Made by a program: the position numbers and the translations under genes | The notes under the pieces: generated by a model | Seen by the model: the letters and a program-made list of their open reading frames with translations, nothing else | Databases searched by the model: none | What the model was told of the DNA's origin: nothing | In this document: positions 25,516 to 34,821 of the stretch, piece by piece | Position numbering within the stretch: position 1 is the first letter of the stretch | Layout of the letters: the number at the start of each line of letters is the position of its first letter | NCBI RefSeq assembly: GCF_013839515.1 | Contig: NZ_JACDNQ010000001.1 | Location: 82,681 to 146,680 of the forward strand | Source of the DNA: Natronomonas salinimetallica | GTDB taxonomy: Archaea > Halobacteriota > Halobacteria > Halobacteriales > Haloarculaceae | Length of the DNA: 64,000 nt | Direction: 5' to 3'

Positions 25516-26339
25516 TGGAAGTCACGCTGCTCGGGACCGGCGATACGACGGGAACGCCCACGCCGAAGTGCGGCTGTGACACCTGCGGGCGCGCCGACGA
25601 CCTCGGCGTCGAGCGCACGCGGTTTTCGGTCCACGTCCGCAACGAACGGACCGACGAGTCGCTGCTCGTCGACGCCAGCCCGGACTTTCGATATCAATTT
25701 CTGGCCCACGACGTACCGTTGCCCGACGCGATCCTCATCAGCCACGTCCACTTCGATCACCTCGACGGTCTCGGCAACGCTTACCGACTGCTCGACGACG
25801 TGCCGGTATTCGCCGCCGACGAGACCGATCCGGTGACGAACCGAAGCGTCGCCGAGACGGTCTCGGAGAAGTACCACTACCTCGATGCGATCGCCGTCCG
25901 ACCGGTGTCGCCCTTCGAACCGTTCGACGCCTGTGGCTTCGAGGTGACGCTCGTCCCGGTCGAGCATCCGCCGCTGTTGTGTTATGGACTCGCCATCGAG
26001 GACCCCGAGACCGGTGCGAAACTATCGATTTCCGGCGATACGAACTACGGGATCGAAGAGCCCTCCCGCGAGGTACTCCGGGATCCGGACCTGTTCTTTG
26101 CGGACGGGATCGTCTCGGCGACACACGCCGAACACCACCCGGCCGGCGGCGACCACGCCGACGACGGCGGCACCTACCGGACGTTCGGGAGCAAACACAT
26201 GACGATCGAGGGCGCGAGAGCGCTGGCCGGGGACCTCGACGCCGATACCTACCGGCTCGTCCATCTCTCGCATTACATTCCGGCCGAGGCGGCCTTCGAG
26301 ACCGATATGGCCGTCGACGGCGAACAGTTTCGAATCTGA
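25515..26339 (+). CDS. MBL-fold hydrolase, PhnP-like
   Basis: A 274-residue metallo-beta-lactamase-fold protein with the zinc motif HVHFDH (H77, H79, D81, H82). It also has a PhnP-like start GTGDTTGTPTPKCGCDTC whose cysteines C19, C21 and C24 would form a structural zinc site. PhnP hydrolyses cyclic phosphodiesters in phosphonate use; no phosphonate genes are nearby, so only a phosphodiesterase-type activity is suggested. It begins inside the AAA gene's stop codon. A His/Asp-rich insert (AEHHPAGGDHADDGG) lies near residue 210. Confidence 0.83.
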   Translation: MEVTLLGTGDTTGTPTPKCGCDTCGRADDLGVERTRFSVHVRNERTDESLLVDASPDFRYQFLAHDVPLPDAILISHVHFDHLDGLGNAYRLLDDVPVFAADETDPVTNRSVAETVSEKYHYLDAIAVRPVSPFEPFDACGFEVTLVPVEHPPLLCYGLAIEDPETGAKLSISGDTNYGIEEPSREVLRDPDLFFADGIVSATHAEHHPAGGDHADDGGTYRTFGSKHMTIEGARALAGDLDADTYRLVHLSHYIPAEAAFETDMAVDGEQFRI

Positions 26340-26408
26340 GGAGTACGGCGAGGCCTCCCGGAGGCCGCGAACAGCAGCCTTTAGGCCCGAGACGCCCGCT
26401 GTATTCGT

Positions 26409-27365
26409 ATGGTTATCGACGCTTCCGACGTCCGCCGTCGCTACGGGGAGACGCTCGCCCTCGACGGCGTCTCATTTTCCGTCGCGGAGGGGGAGATCTT
26501 CTCGCTTATCGGCCCCAACGGAGCCGGCAAGACGACGCTCATCCGTGCGCTGTTCGGAACGACCGACGCCGAGGGCGAGATTTCGGTCTTCGGACGGCCG
26601 CCCACGGAGGTCGACCGCGGTCGGGTGGGCTTGCTCCCCCAGGAGTTCACGCCTGCGGACCGACTCACGGCCCGCGAGCTGCTCGCGTACTACGCCGGGC
26701 TCTACGACGACGCGAGAGATCCCGACGCGGTCCTCGCCGACGTCGGCCTGACCGACAGCGCGGAGACGCACTACGAGAACCTCTCGGGCGGACAGAAACG
26801 CCGGGCGTGCGTCGGGTCGACGCTGGTCAACGACCCCGACCTGCTCGTGCTCGACGAGCCGACGACCGGGATCGATCCGACGGGTCGGCGCGAACTGTGG
26901 CGGCTCATCGAGGGCCTCGCGAACGACGGAACGACCGTCCTGTTGACCACCCACTACATGGACGAAGCGGAGGAACTCGCAGACCGGGTCGGGCTGTTGG
27001 CCGACGGCGAACTCGTCGCGCTCGGGTCGCCGACCGCGCTCATCGACCGATACGGCGGCGACAGCCGCGTCGTGATCGAGGCCGACGACGACCGGGCCGC
27101 GGAGGACGCCCTCGTCGCGGCCGGGTACGGTCCGATCGACGCCGGGAGACACGTCTCGGTGCCCGCCGACGCGGCCGAGATCTCGTCGATCGTCGAGTGT
27201 CTCGCCGACGCCGGAATCGCCTACGAGGGGCTGGCCTGGCGACAGCCGAGCCTCGACGACGCCTACGCCGTCCTGGCCGGGACGGACGCGTCGGGAACGA
27301 CGAAGGCGGCAGACGGACCGGGGCCGACTGCCCCGGAGACGGCGGTCTCGGGGGGTCGACGGTGA
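26409..27365 (+). CDS. ABC-2 type exporter, ATP-binding protein
   Basis: A 318-residue ATPase with Walker A GPNGAGKTT (residues 35-43), signature NLSGGQKRR, Walker B LLVLDEPTTGIDP and the H-loop histidine in TTHYMDEAEEL. The C-terminal ~100 residues are the DrrA/CcmA-like extension plus a Gly/Ala tail. It ends in a GTGA overlap with the permease gene, giving a two-gene exporter. The substrate is not readable. Confidence 0.92.
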   Translation: MVIDASDVRRRYGETLALDGVSFSVAEGEIFSLIGPNGAGKTTLIRALFGTTDAEGEISVFGRPPTEVDRGRVGLLPQEFTPADRLTARELLAYYAGLYDDARDPDAVLADVGLTDSAETHYENLSGGQKRRACVGSTLVNDPDLLVLDEPTTGIDPTGRRELWRLIEGLANDGTTVLLTTHYMDEAEELADRVGLLADGELVALGSPTALIDRYGGDSRVVIEADDDRAAEDALVAAGYGPIDAGRHVSVPADAAEISSIVECLADAGIAYEGLAWRQPSLDDAYAVLAGTDASGTTKAADGPGPTAPETAVSGGRR

Positions 27366-28153
27366 GCCGACTCGGCCGGATTGGCGCGGAAACACACGCG
27401 GCGTGGCTCGCCTTCATCAGGCGGCGGACGGCGGTGTTCTTTACGTTCTTTTTCCCCGTCATCCTCATCCTCATCTTCGGGGCGTTGATCCGAACGGACC
27501 CCACCGGTGGCGGGCTGTTCGCCGAACCGCCGGGCTACTACGTCGCCGGCTATCTCGCCGTCGTCGTCCTCTTTACTCCGCTGTCGCGGATCGGCAGCGA
27601 GGTGGCGCGCCACCGCGAGGGCAACCGCTTCGAGAAGCTCGCGACGACGCCGTTGTCTCGGTCGGAGTGGCTCCTGGCTCAGACGCTCGTCAACGTCGCC
27701 GTCATCGGCCTCGCCTCGCTCGTCATCCTCGGGATGGTGCTTGCGGTTACCGACGCGTCCTTCGTCGTCTCGCCGCTCGTGGTCCCCTATCTCGGGCTCG
27801 CCGTTGCGCTGTTTTGTGGGTTCGGCGCTCTGTTGGGGCGGGTCTCGGACTCCCAAGACGGCGTCATCGCGGCCTCGAACGGCGTTGCGATCCCGCTTTT
27901 GTTCCTCTCGGAGACGTTCGTCCCCACCGAGATGCTCCCCGAATGGTTCGTCCCGTTCATGCAGTTGTCGCCGCTGACGTACTTCGCTCGGGGGCTGCGG
28001 GCGGCCACCTATCGGCCGCCGAGCGCAACGGCGACGGGCGTCGGCGAGGCGGGTCTCGTCGGTGCCGACCCGTATCTCAACCTGGCGGTGCTCGCCGTCC
28101 TCGCGGCCGGTTTCTTCGCCGTCGGGGCCTACGCGCTGCCGCGGACCGACTGA
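27362..28153 (+). CDS. ABC-2 type exporter, permease
   Basis: A 263-residue membrane protein of the ABC-2 permease family with about six hydrophobic segments (FFFPVILILIFGALI near residue 30) and the conserved region FLSETFVPTEMLPEWFVPFMQLSPLTYFARGLR. The GTG at 27362 overlaps the ATPase stop by four bases. It forms the transmembrane half of the exporter encoded upstream. In haloarchaea such pairs often lie near haem/oxidase-assembly genes, and a DUF420 gene follows here. Confidence 0.9.
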   Translation: MSRLGRIGAETHAAWLAFIRRRTAVFFTFFFPVILILIFGALIRTDPTGGGLFAEPPGYYVAGYLAVVVLFTPLSRIGSEVARHREGNRFEKLATTPLSRSEWLLAQTLVNVAVIGLASLVILGMVLAVTDASFVVSPLVVPYLGLAVALFCGFGALLGRVSDSQDGVIAASNGVAIPLLFLSETFVPTEMLPEWFVPFMQLSPLTYFARGLRAATYRPPSATATGVGEAGLVGADPYLNLAVLAVLAAGFFAVGAYALPRTD

Positions 28154-28286
28154 CCGTACCGATACGTGCGCCCGACGGCGTTCCGGCGGGATTGCCCGCC
28201 CCGATGGGGATCTTCTCCCCCGGTCGAAGCCGACAAGCGAGTGGGGAAAACGAAGCGACCTTTGTTCGCGAACCCAAAGCGGGGAT

Positions 28287-28889
28287 ATGTCCACAGTCCG
28301 CGGGCCGCAGTTCGCCCGAAAGCACCCCCGCGCGGTCGCGGCAATCGGCACCGTCGTCGGCTACGTGGTCGTCATCGGAACGGTATACGGCGGTGCTGGA
28401 ATCTATCCGGAGATCTCGGAATCGACCGTCGACTTGCTGTCGCACGCCATCGCGGTCGTCAACGCCACGACGGTTCTCACCCTGCTCGCCGGGGTCTACT
28501 GGATCAAACACGACGAAATCGAGAAACACCGCGCGGCGATGCTTACCGCGTTCGCGCTCATTCTCGTGTTCCTGTCGTTGTATCTGTTGAAGACCGGCGG
28601 CGGCGGTCGAAAGGAGATCATCGCCGGAGCGCCGCTTCGGGGGCTGTATCTCGGAAGCCTCGGTGTCCACATCGTTCTCTCGGTGCTCTCGGTCCCGTTC
28701 GTGTTGTACGCGATCACGCTGGGGGTGACTCACACGCCGGCCGAGTTGCGCGAGACCGCCCACGCGACGATCGGCCGGCTCGCGGTGACGGCGTGGCTCG
28801 TGAGCCTCGTGTTGGGAATAGCCGCCTACCTCATGCTCACGTTCTATTACAGCCCCGAACAGATCGAGTTCGTCCGGGGGATGGCCTGA
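28287..28889 (+). CDS. DUF420 family membrane protein
   Basis: A 200-residue protein with five or six hydrophobic helices and histidines placed as in DUF420 (SHAIAVVNA, KHDEIEKHRAAML, GVHIVLSV, HATIGRLAV). Some bacterial relatives (CtaM) mature haem-copper oxidases. That role is possible here but not shown by the neighbours beyond the ABC exporter. The ATG at 28287 is chosen because similarity and hydrophobicity begin after it; the upstream frame is low complexity. Confidence 0.85.
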   Translation: MSTVRGPQFARKHPRAVAAIGTVVGYVVVIGTVYGGAGIYPEISESTVDLLSHAIAVVNATTVLTLLAGVYWIKHDEIEKHRAAMLTAFALILVFLSLYLLKTGGGGRKEIIAGAPLRGLYLGSLGVHIVLSVLSVPFVLYAITLGVTHTPAELRETAHATIGRLAVTAWLVSLVLGIAAYLMLTFYYSPEQIEFVRGMA

Positions 28890-28891
28890 CA

Positions 28892-29593
28892 GTGGTGAAA
28901 AAAGCCGCCGTCAGAGCCCGGATCTGGGACCGCCTGGCGGCCGACGGGATCGCGCGGTTCCCGTTTCCGCCCCACGGCAGGATCACGAACGTCGAGGGCG
29001 CGCCAGCGGCCGCCGACCGAGCGATGGCGCTTCCGGAACTGGACTGTGCCGACGCGGTCAAGGCCAACCCGGACGCCCCGCAACTCCCGCTGCGACGGCG
29101 ACTTCTGAAGGCCGGGACGACGGTGTACATGGCCGTTCCACGGCTCGGCGAGGAGGCGTGTTTCGTCGAGCTGGACCCCGCATCGGTTTCGGATCTCGAC
29201 GCCGCACCGACCGTCTCACACATGGGCAACTACGGGACCCGCGTCGGCCCCGAGGCGCTCCCCGAGATCGACGCCGTCGTCGTCGGCAGCGTCGCGGTCG
29301 ACGAGTCCGGTGCCCGCATCGGAAAAGGCGAGGGCTACAGCGACCTCGAGTTCGCGGTGTTGCGGGAGTTCGGCCTCGTCGACGACGAGACGCCGACGGT
29401 GACGACCGTCCACGACGTCCAGGTGATCGAGGAGACGATCGATCCCGGCCGTCACGACGTTCCGATCGACGTCGTCTGTACGCCGACGCGGACGATCCGG
29501 ACGGACCCGGGACCGAAACCGGCCGGGATCTACTGGTCGGAACTGGGGGAGACACGGCGCGAGGAGATCCCGGTCCTCGATCGCCTGGCCTGA
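28892..29593 (+). CDS. 5-formyltetrahydrofolate cyclo-ligase family protein
   Basis: A 233-residue protein of the 5-formyl-THF cyclo-ligase family, which converts 5-formyl-THF to methenyl-THF with ATP. The C-terminal signature is clear: DAVVVGSVAVDESGARIGKGEGYSDLEFAVLREFGLV, followed by VHDVQV. The N-terminal half is divergent from the bacterial enzymes, so substrate identity is moderately certain. Two adjacent GTG codons (28892 and 28895) could start it. It begins two bases after the DUF420 stop. Its TGA is followed by TACGGG, a context shared with other genes here. Confidence 0.85.
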   Translation: MVKKAAVRARIWDRLAADGIARFPFPPHGRITNVEGAPAAADRAMALPELDCADAVKANPDAPQLPLRRRLLKAGTTVYMAVPRLGEEACFVELDPASVSDLDAAPTVSHMGNYGTRVGPEALPEIDAVVVGSVAVDESGARIGKGEGYSDLEFAVLREFGLVDDETPTVTTVHDVQVIEETIDPGRHDVPIDVVCTPTRTIRTDPGPKPAGIYWSELGETRREEIPVLDRLA

Positions 29594-29708
29594 TACGGGT
29601 CGGCATACCGGACCACCGGTGGGCGTCTGCCCGGACCGGCGCTCACCGGTATGGCCGCACCAGTCCGTGTGACGCCGGATGCCTCCGGCAGTATTTGCCG
29701 TATCTATG

Positions 29709-29732
29709 ATGATCGATCATTACATTTAATAC
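29709..29732 (+). promoter_or_regulatory. Palindrome plus TATA box before a small gene and larC
   Basis: ATGATCGATCAT (29709-29720) is a perfect 12-base palindrome lying immediately upstream of a TATA-like ATTTAATAC (29724-29732), itself about 29 bases before the ATG at 29757. The position is right for an activator site or a BRE-overlapping operator. Metal-responsive control of the nickel-cofactor gene larC is a speculation. Confidence 0.5.
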
Positions 29733-29756
29733 CATGTACGTTTTTGGGTGTAGTAG

Positions 29757-29900
29757 ATGCCCCGAGACGAGATCGAACCGATGGTCCCGATGATGCCGAC
29801 AGACGACACACCCGCAACGACCGTCCGCGCCGATGGCGGGCACAAAAAGCGCTACGACGCCGACGAGGTAGAGGCCGCGCTCGTCCCGGACCTCCGGTAA
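29757..29900 (+). CDS. Small acidic/basic hypothetical protein upstream of larC
   Basis: A 47-residue reading frame (MPRDEIEPMVPMMPTDDT... ending in ...VEAALVPDLR). A well-placed TATA box and palindrome lie upstream, arguing it is expressed as a leaderless message. The stretch ADGGHKKRYDADEVEAAL has a basic-then-acidic amphipathic look. I do not recognise the family. It precedes larC by 94 bases and could be co-transcribed with it. Confidence 0.55.
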   Translation: MPRDEIEPMVPMMPTDDTPATTVRADGGHKKRYDADEVEAALVPDLR

Positions 29901-29994
29901 GCGATCGTCTTTCGCGTTTCGTATTTCATCGATCGCGAGCGGCGGCACTCGGCCGACCGATCCCTTTTTCGCCGCGGCGAATCGATCCAGGCAC

Positions 29995-31314
29995 ATGCAG
30001 ACGCTCGCGTTCGACGGCAGGACCGGAGCTAGCGGCGACATGATCCTCGCCGCGCTCGTGGCGGCCGGTGCCGACCCCGACGCCCTCGCTCCCGTCGAGG
30101 CCGCCCTCCCGATCGAGTACCGGATCGACGAGACCGAACGAAAGGGTATCGTCGCCACGACGGCCGACGTCGTCTTCACGGGTGGTACCGACGGTTCGGT
30201 GACAGCGGACGACGAACACATCGATACCCGCGAGCACGACGACTCACACTCCCACGAGCACGACGACTCACACTCCCACGAGCATCCCCACGCCGAGGGC
30301 AGCGGCCCGAACCGGACGTACGCCGACTGTCGCAAAATCATCACCGCGATGGACCTTTCGGAGTCCGTCGAAACCGACGCACTGGCGGTGTTTCGGCTGC
30401 TCGGGGAGGCCGAGGCCCGCGTCCACGGGACCGATCTCGAATCCACACACTTCCACGAGGTCGGGGCCGACGACGCCATCGCCGACATCGTCGGTGCCGC
30501 GATCCTCATCGACGACCTCGGGGTCGAGTCGATCGTGACGACGCCGATCGCCGCGGGCGGCGGCGAGGTGTCGATGAGCCACGGTACCTATCCGGTCCCG
30601 GCTCCCGCCGTCACCTACGTCGCAAGCGAGGCCGACTGGGAACTGGCCGGCGGACCGCTCGAAGCCGAGCTGTTGACTCCGACGGGAGCGGCCGTGTTGG
30701 CACACTTCGCCGAGGGGGTCGACTCGCTCCCGCCGTTGTCGGTCGAGGCGGTCGGCTACGGCGCGGGAGGGATGTCCCTCCGCGACCGCCCGAACGTCCT
30801 CCGTGCGACGGCCGGCGAGACGTCCGGGGACCTCGTCCGCGACGGGATCCGCGTTCTCGAAACAACGGTCGACGACGCGACGCCGGAGGTACTCGGCGGC
30901 CTCCACGATCGACTCGCCGACGTCGGCGCGCGCGACGTGACGATCGTCCCAACGGTGATGAAAAAGTCCCGACCCGGCCACCTGATACGGGTTATCGTCC
31001 GGCCCGAGGACGTCGCAAGCGTCACTCGGCGGCTGGCGGCCGAGACCGGCACGCTCGGGATCAGAGAGACGCCGGCGACCCACCGCTGGATCGCCGAGCG
31101 CTCGATCGAGTCCGTCACTGTCGTGATCGGCGGCGAGGGCCACGAGATCGACGTCAAGGTCGCCATGGACGACGCCGGCAGCGTCTACGACGTGAGCGCC
31201 GAGTACGACGACTGTGCGGCGGTCGCCGACGAAACCGGCCTCCCGACCAGGGAGGTACTACGGCGCACGGAGGCGGCCTATCGGGACGACGAGGCGGCCC
31301 CCACTGACGTATAA
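29995..31314 (+). CDS. larC: Nickel pincer cofactor biosynthesis protein LarC
   Basis: CTP-dependent nickel insertase that completes the nickel-pincer cofactor of lactate racemase-type enzymes. It has 439 residues starting MQTLAFDGRTGASGDMILAAL. A histidine-rich linker (HDDSHSHEHDDSHSHEHPHAE, near residues 80-100) is typical of LarC and is built from a 24-bp duplication. FHEVGADDAIADIVGAA, YPVPAPAV and ETTVDDATPEVLGGL are conserved. Unlike Lactobacillus, where larC is split by programmed frameshifting, this is one continuous frame. larA, larB and larE are not in the window. Confidence 0.93.
   Translation: MQTLAFDGRTGASGDMILAALVAAGADPDALAPVEAALPIEYRIDETERKGIVATTADVVFTGGTDGSVTADDEHIDTREHDDSHSHEHDDSHSHEHPHAEGSGPNRTYADCRKIITAMDLSESVETDALAVFRLLGEAEARVHGTDLESTHFHEVGADDAIADIVGAAILIDDLGVESIVTTPIAAGGGEVSMSHGTYPVPAPAVTYVASEADWELAGGPLEAELLTPTGAAVLAHFAEGVDSLPPLSVEAVGYGAGGMSLRDRPNVLRATAGETSGDLVRDGIRVLETTVDDATPEVLGGLHDRLADVGARDVTIVPTVMKKSRPGHLIRVIVRPEDVASVTRRLAAETGTLGIRETPATHRWIAERSIESVTVVIGGEGHEIDVKVAMDDAGSVYDVSAEYDDCAAVADETGLPTREVLRRTEAAYRDDEAAPTDV
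30232..30279 (+). repeat. 24-bp duplication in the larC histidine-rich linker
   Basis: Two in-frame copies of a 24-base unit encode EHDDSHSH twice. The frame is preserved, so it changes only the number of metal-binding histidines. Confidence 0.85.
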
Positions 31315-31424
31315 GAGAGGACTCGGGTCGACGGCGGGGGAGACAAACGAACGGACGGGAGCGGCGTGCGAACAGCGCGTCCGAAACCCCTCGGCTCGTA
31401 CCGTCGGACGGATCGCCGGCGGTA

Positions 31425-32795
31425 TCAGAACGTCTCGAGGTAGCGATCGAGTTCCCAATCGGAGACGTCGACGAGGTACTCCTCGAACTCCTGGGTCTTC
31501 GCTTCGACGAACTTCTCCGCGATGTGGTCGCCGAGCGCATCGAGGACAACCTCGTCGTCCTCGAGGGCCTCGACGGCCCCGCCGAGGTTGCTCGGGAGGG
31601 TATCGATGCCGTACTGCTCGCGTTTGGCCTCGTCGAACTCGTAGATGTTCTCTCGAACCGGATCGGGGGCTTCGAGGCCCTGTTCGATGCCCTCGAGGCC
31701 GGCGTGAATCATGGCCGCGAAGGCGAGATACGGGTTACACGAGGGATCCGGCGAGCGCAGTTCGATGCGCGAGGACGCCGGAACGCGCGCGGCCGGCTTG
31801 CGGATCAACGCGGAGCGGTTCCGGTCGGACCACGCGACGTAGACGGGGGCCTCGTAGCCGGGGACGAGTCGCTTGTAGCTGTTGACCGTCGGGTTCGCGA
31901 CCGCGGTGATCGCGGGGGCGTGTTCGAGAACGCCGGCGAGATACGAGTGGGCCGTCTCCGAGAGGTTGAACTCGTCGTCCTCGTCGTGGAAGGCGTTTTC
32001 GCCGTCCTTGAAAAGCGACATGTGGGTGTGCATCCCCGAGCCGTTGATCTTCGGGATCGGCTTGGGCATGAACGTGGCGTGGAGGTCGTGTTGGGCGGCG
32101 ATCGCCCGGACGACCGTCCGAAACGTCCCGACGTTGTCGGCGGTTGTCAGCGCGTCGTCGTACTCGAAGTTGATCTCGTGTTGGCCACGGGCGACCTCGT
32201 GGTGGGAGGCCTCGATCTCGAAGCCCATCTCCTCGAGCCCGTAGATGATGTCGCGGCGCACGTCGCTGGCGAGGTCCTTCGGAGCGAGGTCAAAATAGCC
32301 GCCCTGGTCGCCGGTTTCCGTGGTCGCTCGACCCTCTTCGTCCTCCTCGAAGAGGAAGAACTCGGGTTCGGGCGCGAAGTTGATATCGTAGCCCATCCCC
32401 TCGGCACGGTCGATGGCGCGTTTGAGCACGTAGCGGGGGTCGCCCTCGAAGGGTTCGCCGGTGGAGGTGTTGTAGACGTCACAGATCATCCGGGCGGAAG
32501 CGCCGTCCTCGCGTTTCCGCCACGGGAGCACGGCGAACGTACTCGCGTCCGGAATGAGCCGCATATCGGACTCTTGGATGCGGACGAACCCTTCGATTGA
32601 GGAGCCATCGAAGTAGATACCGTCGGTGAATGCCTTCTCGGCTTGCTCGGCCGGGACGGCGACGTTCTTGACCGTTCCGAGGATGTCCGTGAACTGCAAT
32701 CGAAGGAACCCGACGTCCTTTTTTTCTATCTCGTCGAGAACGGCCTGTGCCTCGTCCGTTAGCCCGCCATCGGCGGTTACGTTGTCGTTCGTCAT
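31425..32795 (-). CDS. glnA: Glutamine synthetase, type I
   Basis: ATP-dependent ammonia assimilation into glutamine, 456 residues. It has [25 protein letters not shown] for metal binding, [21 protein letters not shown] and [16 protein letters not shown]. It is divergent from an Lrp-type regulator, the arrangement known from Halobacterium salinarum (glnA next to lrp). Nitrogen-status control through that regulator is likely. Confidence 0.97.
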   Translation of the reverse strand: MTNDNVTADGGLTDEAQAVLDEIEKKDVGFLRLQFTDILGTVKNVAVPAEQAEKAFTDGIYFDGSSIEGFVRIQESDMRLIPDASTFAVLPWRKREDGASARMICDVYNTSTGEPFEGDPRYVLKRAIDRAEGMGYDINFAPEPEFFLFEEDEEGRATTETGDQGGYFDLAPKDLASDVRRDIIYGLEEMGFEIEASHHEVARGQHEINFEYDDALTTADNVGTFRTVVRAIAAQHDLHATFMPKPIPKINGSGMHTHMSLFKDGENAFHDEDDEFNLSETAHSYLAGVLEHAPAITAVANPTVNSYKRLVPGYEAPVYVAWSDRNRSALIRKPAARVPASSRIELRSPDPSCNPYLAFAAMIHAGLEGIEQGLEAPDPVRENIYEFDEAKREQYGIDTLPSNLGGAVEALEDDEVVLDALGDHIAEKFVEAKTQEFEEYLVDVSDWELDRYLETF

Positions 32796-32877
32796 GTTTC
32801 TCGTCGTCTGTTTCGAAGTGTCCCCGTACTAAAACCTTGCTGCTCTGCGCAAATCTCTCACCCCTACGGAAAGAACT

Positions 32878-32899
32878 GAATATTCGTAAACTTCTAAAG
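32878..32899. promoter_or_regulatory. glnA/lrp divergent control region
   Basis: The 127-base gap holds the palindrome GAATATTC (32878-32885) and a TATA-like TTCTAAAG (32892-32899) about 28 bases before the lrp ATG. The AT-rich palindrome is a candidate Lrp-family operator; this is inferred from position. Confidence 0.45.
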
Positions 32900-32922
32900 C
32901 CTGGGTCGAGTACCGGAGTGTA

Positions 32923-33375
32923 ATGACGTACGAAAATCTCGACCGGAAGTTGGTAAACGCGCTCCTCGAGGACGGCCGGGCATCGCTCCGCTCGCTCGGG
33001 GAGGATCTGGACGTCTCCGTGACGACGGTCTCGAATCACATCTCGAATCTCGAAGAGGAGGGTATCATCCAGGGATACGCCCCGATCGTCGATTACGGCG
33101 AGTTGGGCTACGACGTGACTGCGATCATCCAACTCAAAGTCGAGGGGAGCGCGCTCCCCGACATCACCGACCGGCTTCAGGACCACAAACACATGGTGAC
33201 CGTCTACGAGACCACCGGAGACCACGACGTCATCGCGGTCGGGAAGTTCACCGACACGGATCACATGAACGAACAGATCAAAGAGCTGCTCATCGACCCC
33301 GACATCAAGGAGTCGAACACGAGCGTCGTGCTCAACAGCGTCGTCGAGAACCAGCAGTTCGACCTGCAGTACTGA
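32923..33375 (+). CDS. lrp: Lrp/AsnC family transcriptional regulator
   Basis: A 150-residue regulator. The N-terminal winged helix ([38 protein letters not shown]) is followed by a RAM ligand-binding domain ending [10 protein letters not shown]. It is divergent from glnA. The Halobacterium homologue next to glnA regulates glutamine synthetase and other metabolic genes, so the same task is likely. The stop is followed by TACCGA. Confidence 0.92.
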   Translation: MTYENLDRKLVNALLEDGRASLRSLGEDLDVSVTTVSNHISNLEEEGIIQGYAPIVDYGELGYDVTAIIQLKVEGSALPDITDRLQDHKHMVTVYETTGDHDVIAVGKFTDTDHMNEQIKELLIDPDIKESNTSVVLNSVVENQQFDLQY

Positions 33376-33460
33376 TACCGACGCCCCGACTGTCCGGACG
33401 TTCGTGGCGACCGCACGTCACCGGGACGCGACTCCCGTGAAAGCGGTATCGCCGACGGCG

Positions 33461-34105
33461 TCACTCCAGACAGTACCCGACGAAGTTCCGGAGGATCCGA
33501 AGCCCCGTCTCGCTCGATTTCTCGGGGTGAAACTGGGTGCCGAAGACGTTGCCGGCCTCGTTGGCGACGATCGCCGGGAACTCGACGCCGTACTCGGTCG
33601 TCGCGACGACGGCCCCCTCGTCGTCAGGGGCGGCGTAGTAGGAATGAACGAAGTAGGCGTAGTTGCCGTCGATTCCCTCGGCGATCGGGTGCTCGCGCCG
33701 GACGTCGAGTTCGTTCCATCCCATGTGCGGTACCTTCTGTCCCTCGTCGAACCGGAGGTTCGTCCCGGGGACGAGATCGAGCCCCTGGACGTCGCCCTCG
33801 CCGACCGTCTCGGCCTCCTCGCTGGTCGTGAGAAGCATCTGCATCCCGAGGCAGATACCGAAGAGGGGCCGGCCCTCCGCGGCGGCGTCGACGAGCGCGT
33901 CCCGGAAGGGACCGGCGTTGTCCATCCCCTCGCTGAACGCGCCGACACCCGGCAGTACGATCCCGTCGGCGGCGTCGAAGTCCGCGGGGTCCGCAGAGAG
34001 CGTCACGTCGGCCCCGGCGCGTTCTAACCCCCGGGTGACACTCCGGAGGTTCCCGAGTCCGTAATCGACGAGGACGACGTCCGCCGCCCGCTGAGTGGTG
34101 TTCAT
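33461..34105 (-). CDS. hisH: Imidazole glycerol phosphate synthase subunit HisH
   Basis: Glutamine amidotransferase subunit of the fifth step of histidine synthesis, feeding ammonia to HisF. It has 214 residues with the class-I triad C85 (GICLGMQM), H193 and E195 (FHPEKSSE). No other his gene is adjacent, which is common in haloarchaea. The start is the ATG at 34105. Confidence 0.94.
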   Translation of the reverse strand: MNTTQRAADVVLVDYGLGNLRSVTRGLERAGADVTLSADPADFDAADGIVLPGVGAFSEGMDNAGPFRDALVDAAAEGRPLFGICLGMQMLLTTSEEAETVGEGDVQGLDLVPGTNLRFDEGQKVPHMGWNELDVRREHPIAEGIDGNYAYFVHSYYAAPDDEGAVVATTEYGVEFPAIVANEAGNVFGTQFHPEKSSETGLRILRNFVGYCLE

Positions 34106-34210
34106 GCGTCAGTTTCGGCGGCCGTCGGCAAAGTCGGTTTGGGTTCCCGCAGCCGTTCGCCGGTCGGCTCGCGTTCGCCGGTCGGTTCGCGTTCGCCGGG
34201 CGGCCAGCCA

Positions 34211-34217
34211 CTATAAC
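34211..34217 (+). promoter_or_regulatory. TATA box of the frameshifted small gene
   Basis: CTATAAC is centred about 29 bases before the ATG at 34243, arguing that the small frame once had, or still has, a promoter. Confidence 0.6.
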
Positions 34218-34242
34218 AAGCGGGTCCCGTACGTTCCGTCGT

Positions 34243-34424
34243 ATGACCGGTGATCCGCTGGTGGCCCCCGAAACGAGGATCACGCTCGTGTTCATGTTCC
34301 TCGGGCTCACGGCGTGGTACGTAGCCCAGGCCGCCACGGAGAGCGATCCGTTGGTCTCTTCGGAATCGGGATCGTGCTTCCGACGCTCATCAACGAGTTG
34401 CGGCGTCACGCGGGCTCGGAGTGA
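34243..34424 (+). pseudogene. Small membrane protein gene with a one-base frameshift
   Basis: The frame from the ATG at 34243 (MTGDPLVAPETRITLVFMFLG...) reads to ESDPL around 34357. The sensible continuation then lies one base back: LFGIGIVLPTLINELRRHAGSE, ending at TGA 34422-34424. A single lost base near 34355-34360 explains this. The repaired protein would have about 60 residues with one or two hydrophobic segments. It is either a true pseudogene or a sequencing indel. Left unrepaired, the frame runs into the 29-bp repeat array. Confidence 0.55.
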
Positions 34425-34457
34425 ACGGACTACGACGTCCCTGGATCAGATACCCCC

Positions 34458-34570
34458 CGACAGCCACACGCCTCCCCAGCCGACCTCGACAGCCACACGC
34501 CTCCCCAGCCGACCTCGACAGCCACACGCCTCCCCAGCCGACCTCGACAGCCACACGCCTCCCCAGCCGA
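34458..34570. repeat. 29-bp tandem repeat array
   Basis: CGACAGCCACACGCCTCCCC starts at 34458, 34487, 34516 and 34545, with exact 29-base spacing and nearly four units. 29 is not a multiple of 3, so it is non-coding. It lies in the ~400-base gap (34425-34821) between the frameshifted gene and the uracil-DNA glycosylase gene, which otherwise holds GC-rich low-complexity sequence. Confidence 0.9.
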
Positions 34571-34713
34571 TTCGCTCGCTCTCGGGCGCGTTCGCGCCCG
34601 TTCGCGCGCGAAACCTTCGGTTCCGCGCCGCTCATCCCTCGCACGTGGTTCGTGGCCGGCCCGCGCTTTCTCACGGCTCGCGGCGCTCGCCGTTCGCGCG
34701 CGTCGGACACGGC

Positions 34714-34794
34714 CACCGAGCGCGCGCCACGGCGGTATCTCACCGAGCGCGCGCCACGGCGGTATCTCACCGAGCGCACGCCACGGCGGCGTCG
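34714..34794. repeat. 27-bp tandem repeat array
   Basis: Three copies start at 34714, 34741 and 34768. The unit begins CACCGAGCGCGCGCCACGGC; the third copy has one change (GCGCACGCC) and a diverged end. It is in the same gene-free gap as the 29-bp array, just downstream of the glycosylase stop. Open frames on both strands across it look like artefacts of GC-rich DNA. Confidence 0.85.
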
Positions 34795-34821
34795 TGCGAT
34801 TCAACGCTCGCCCAGCACGGT

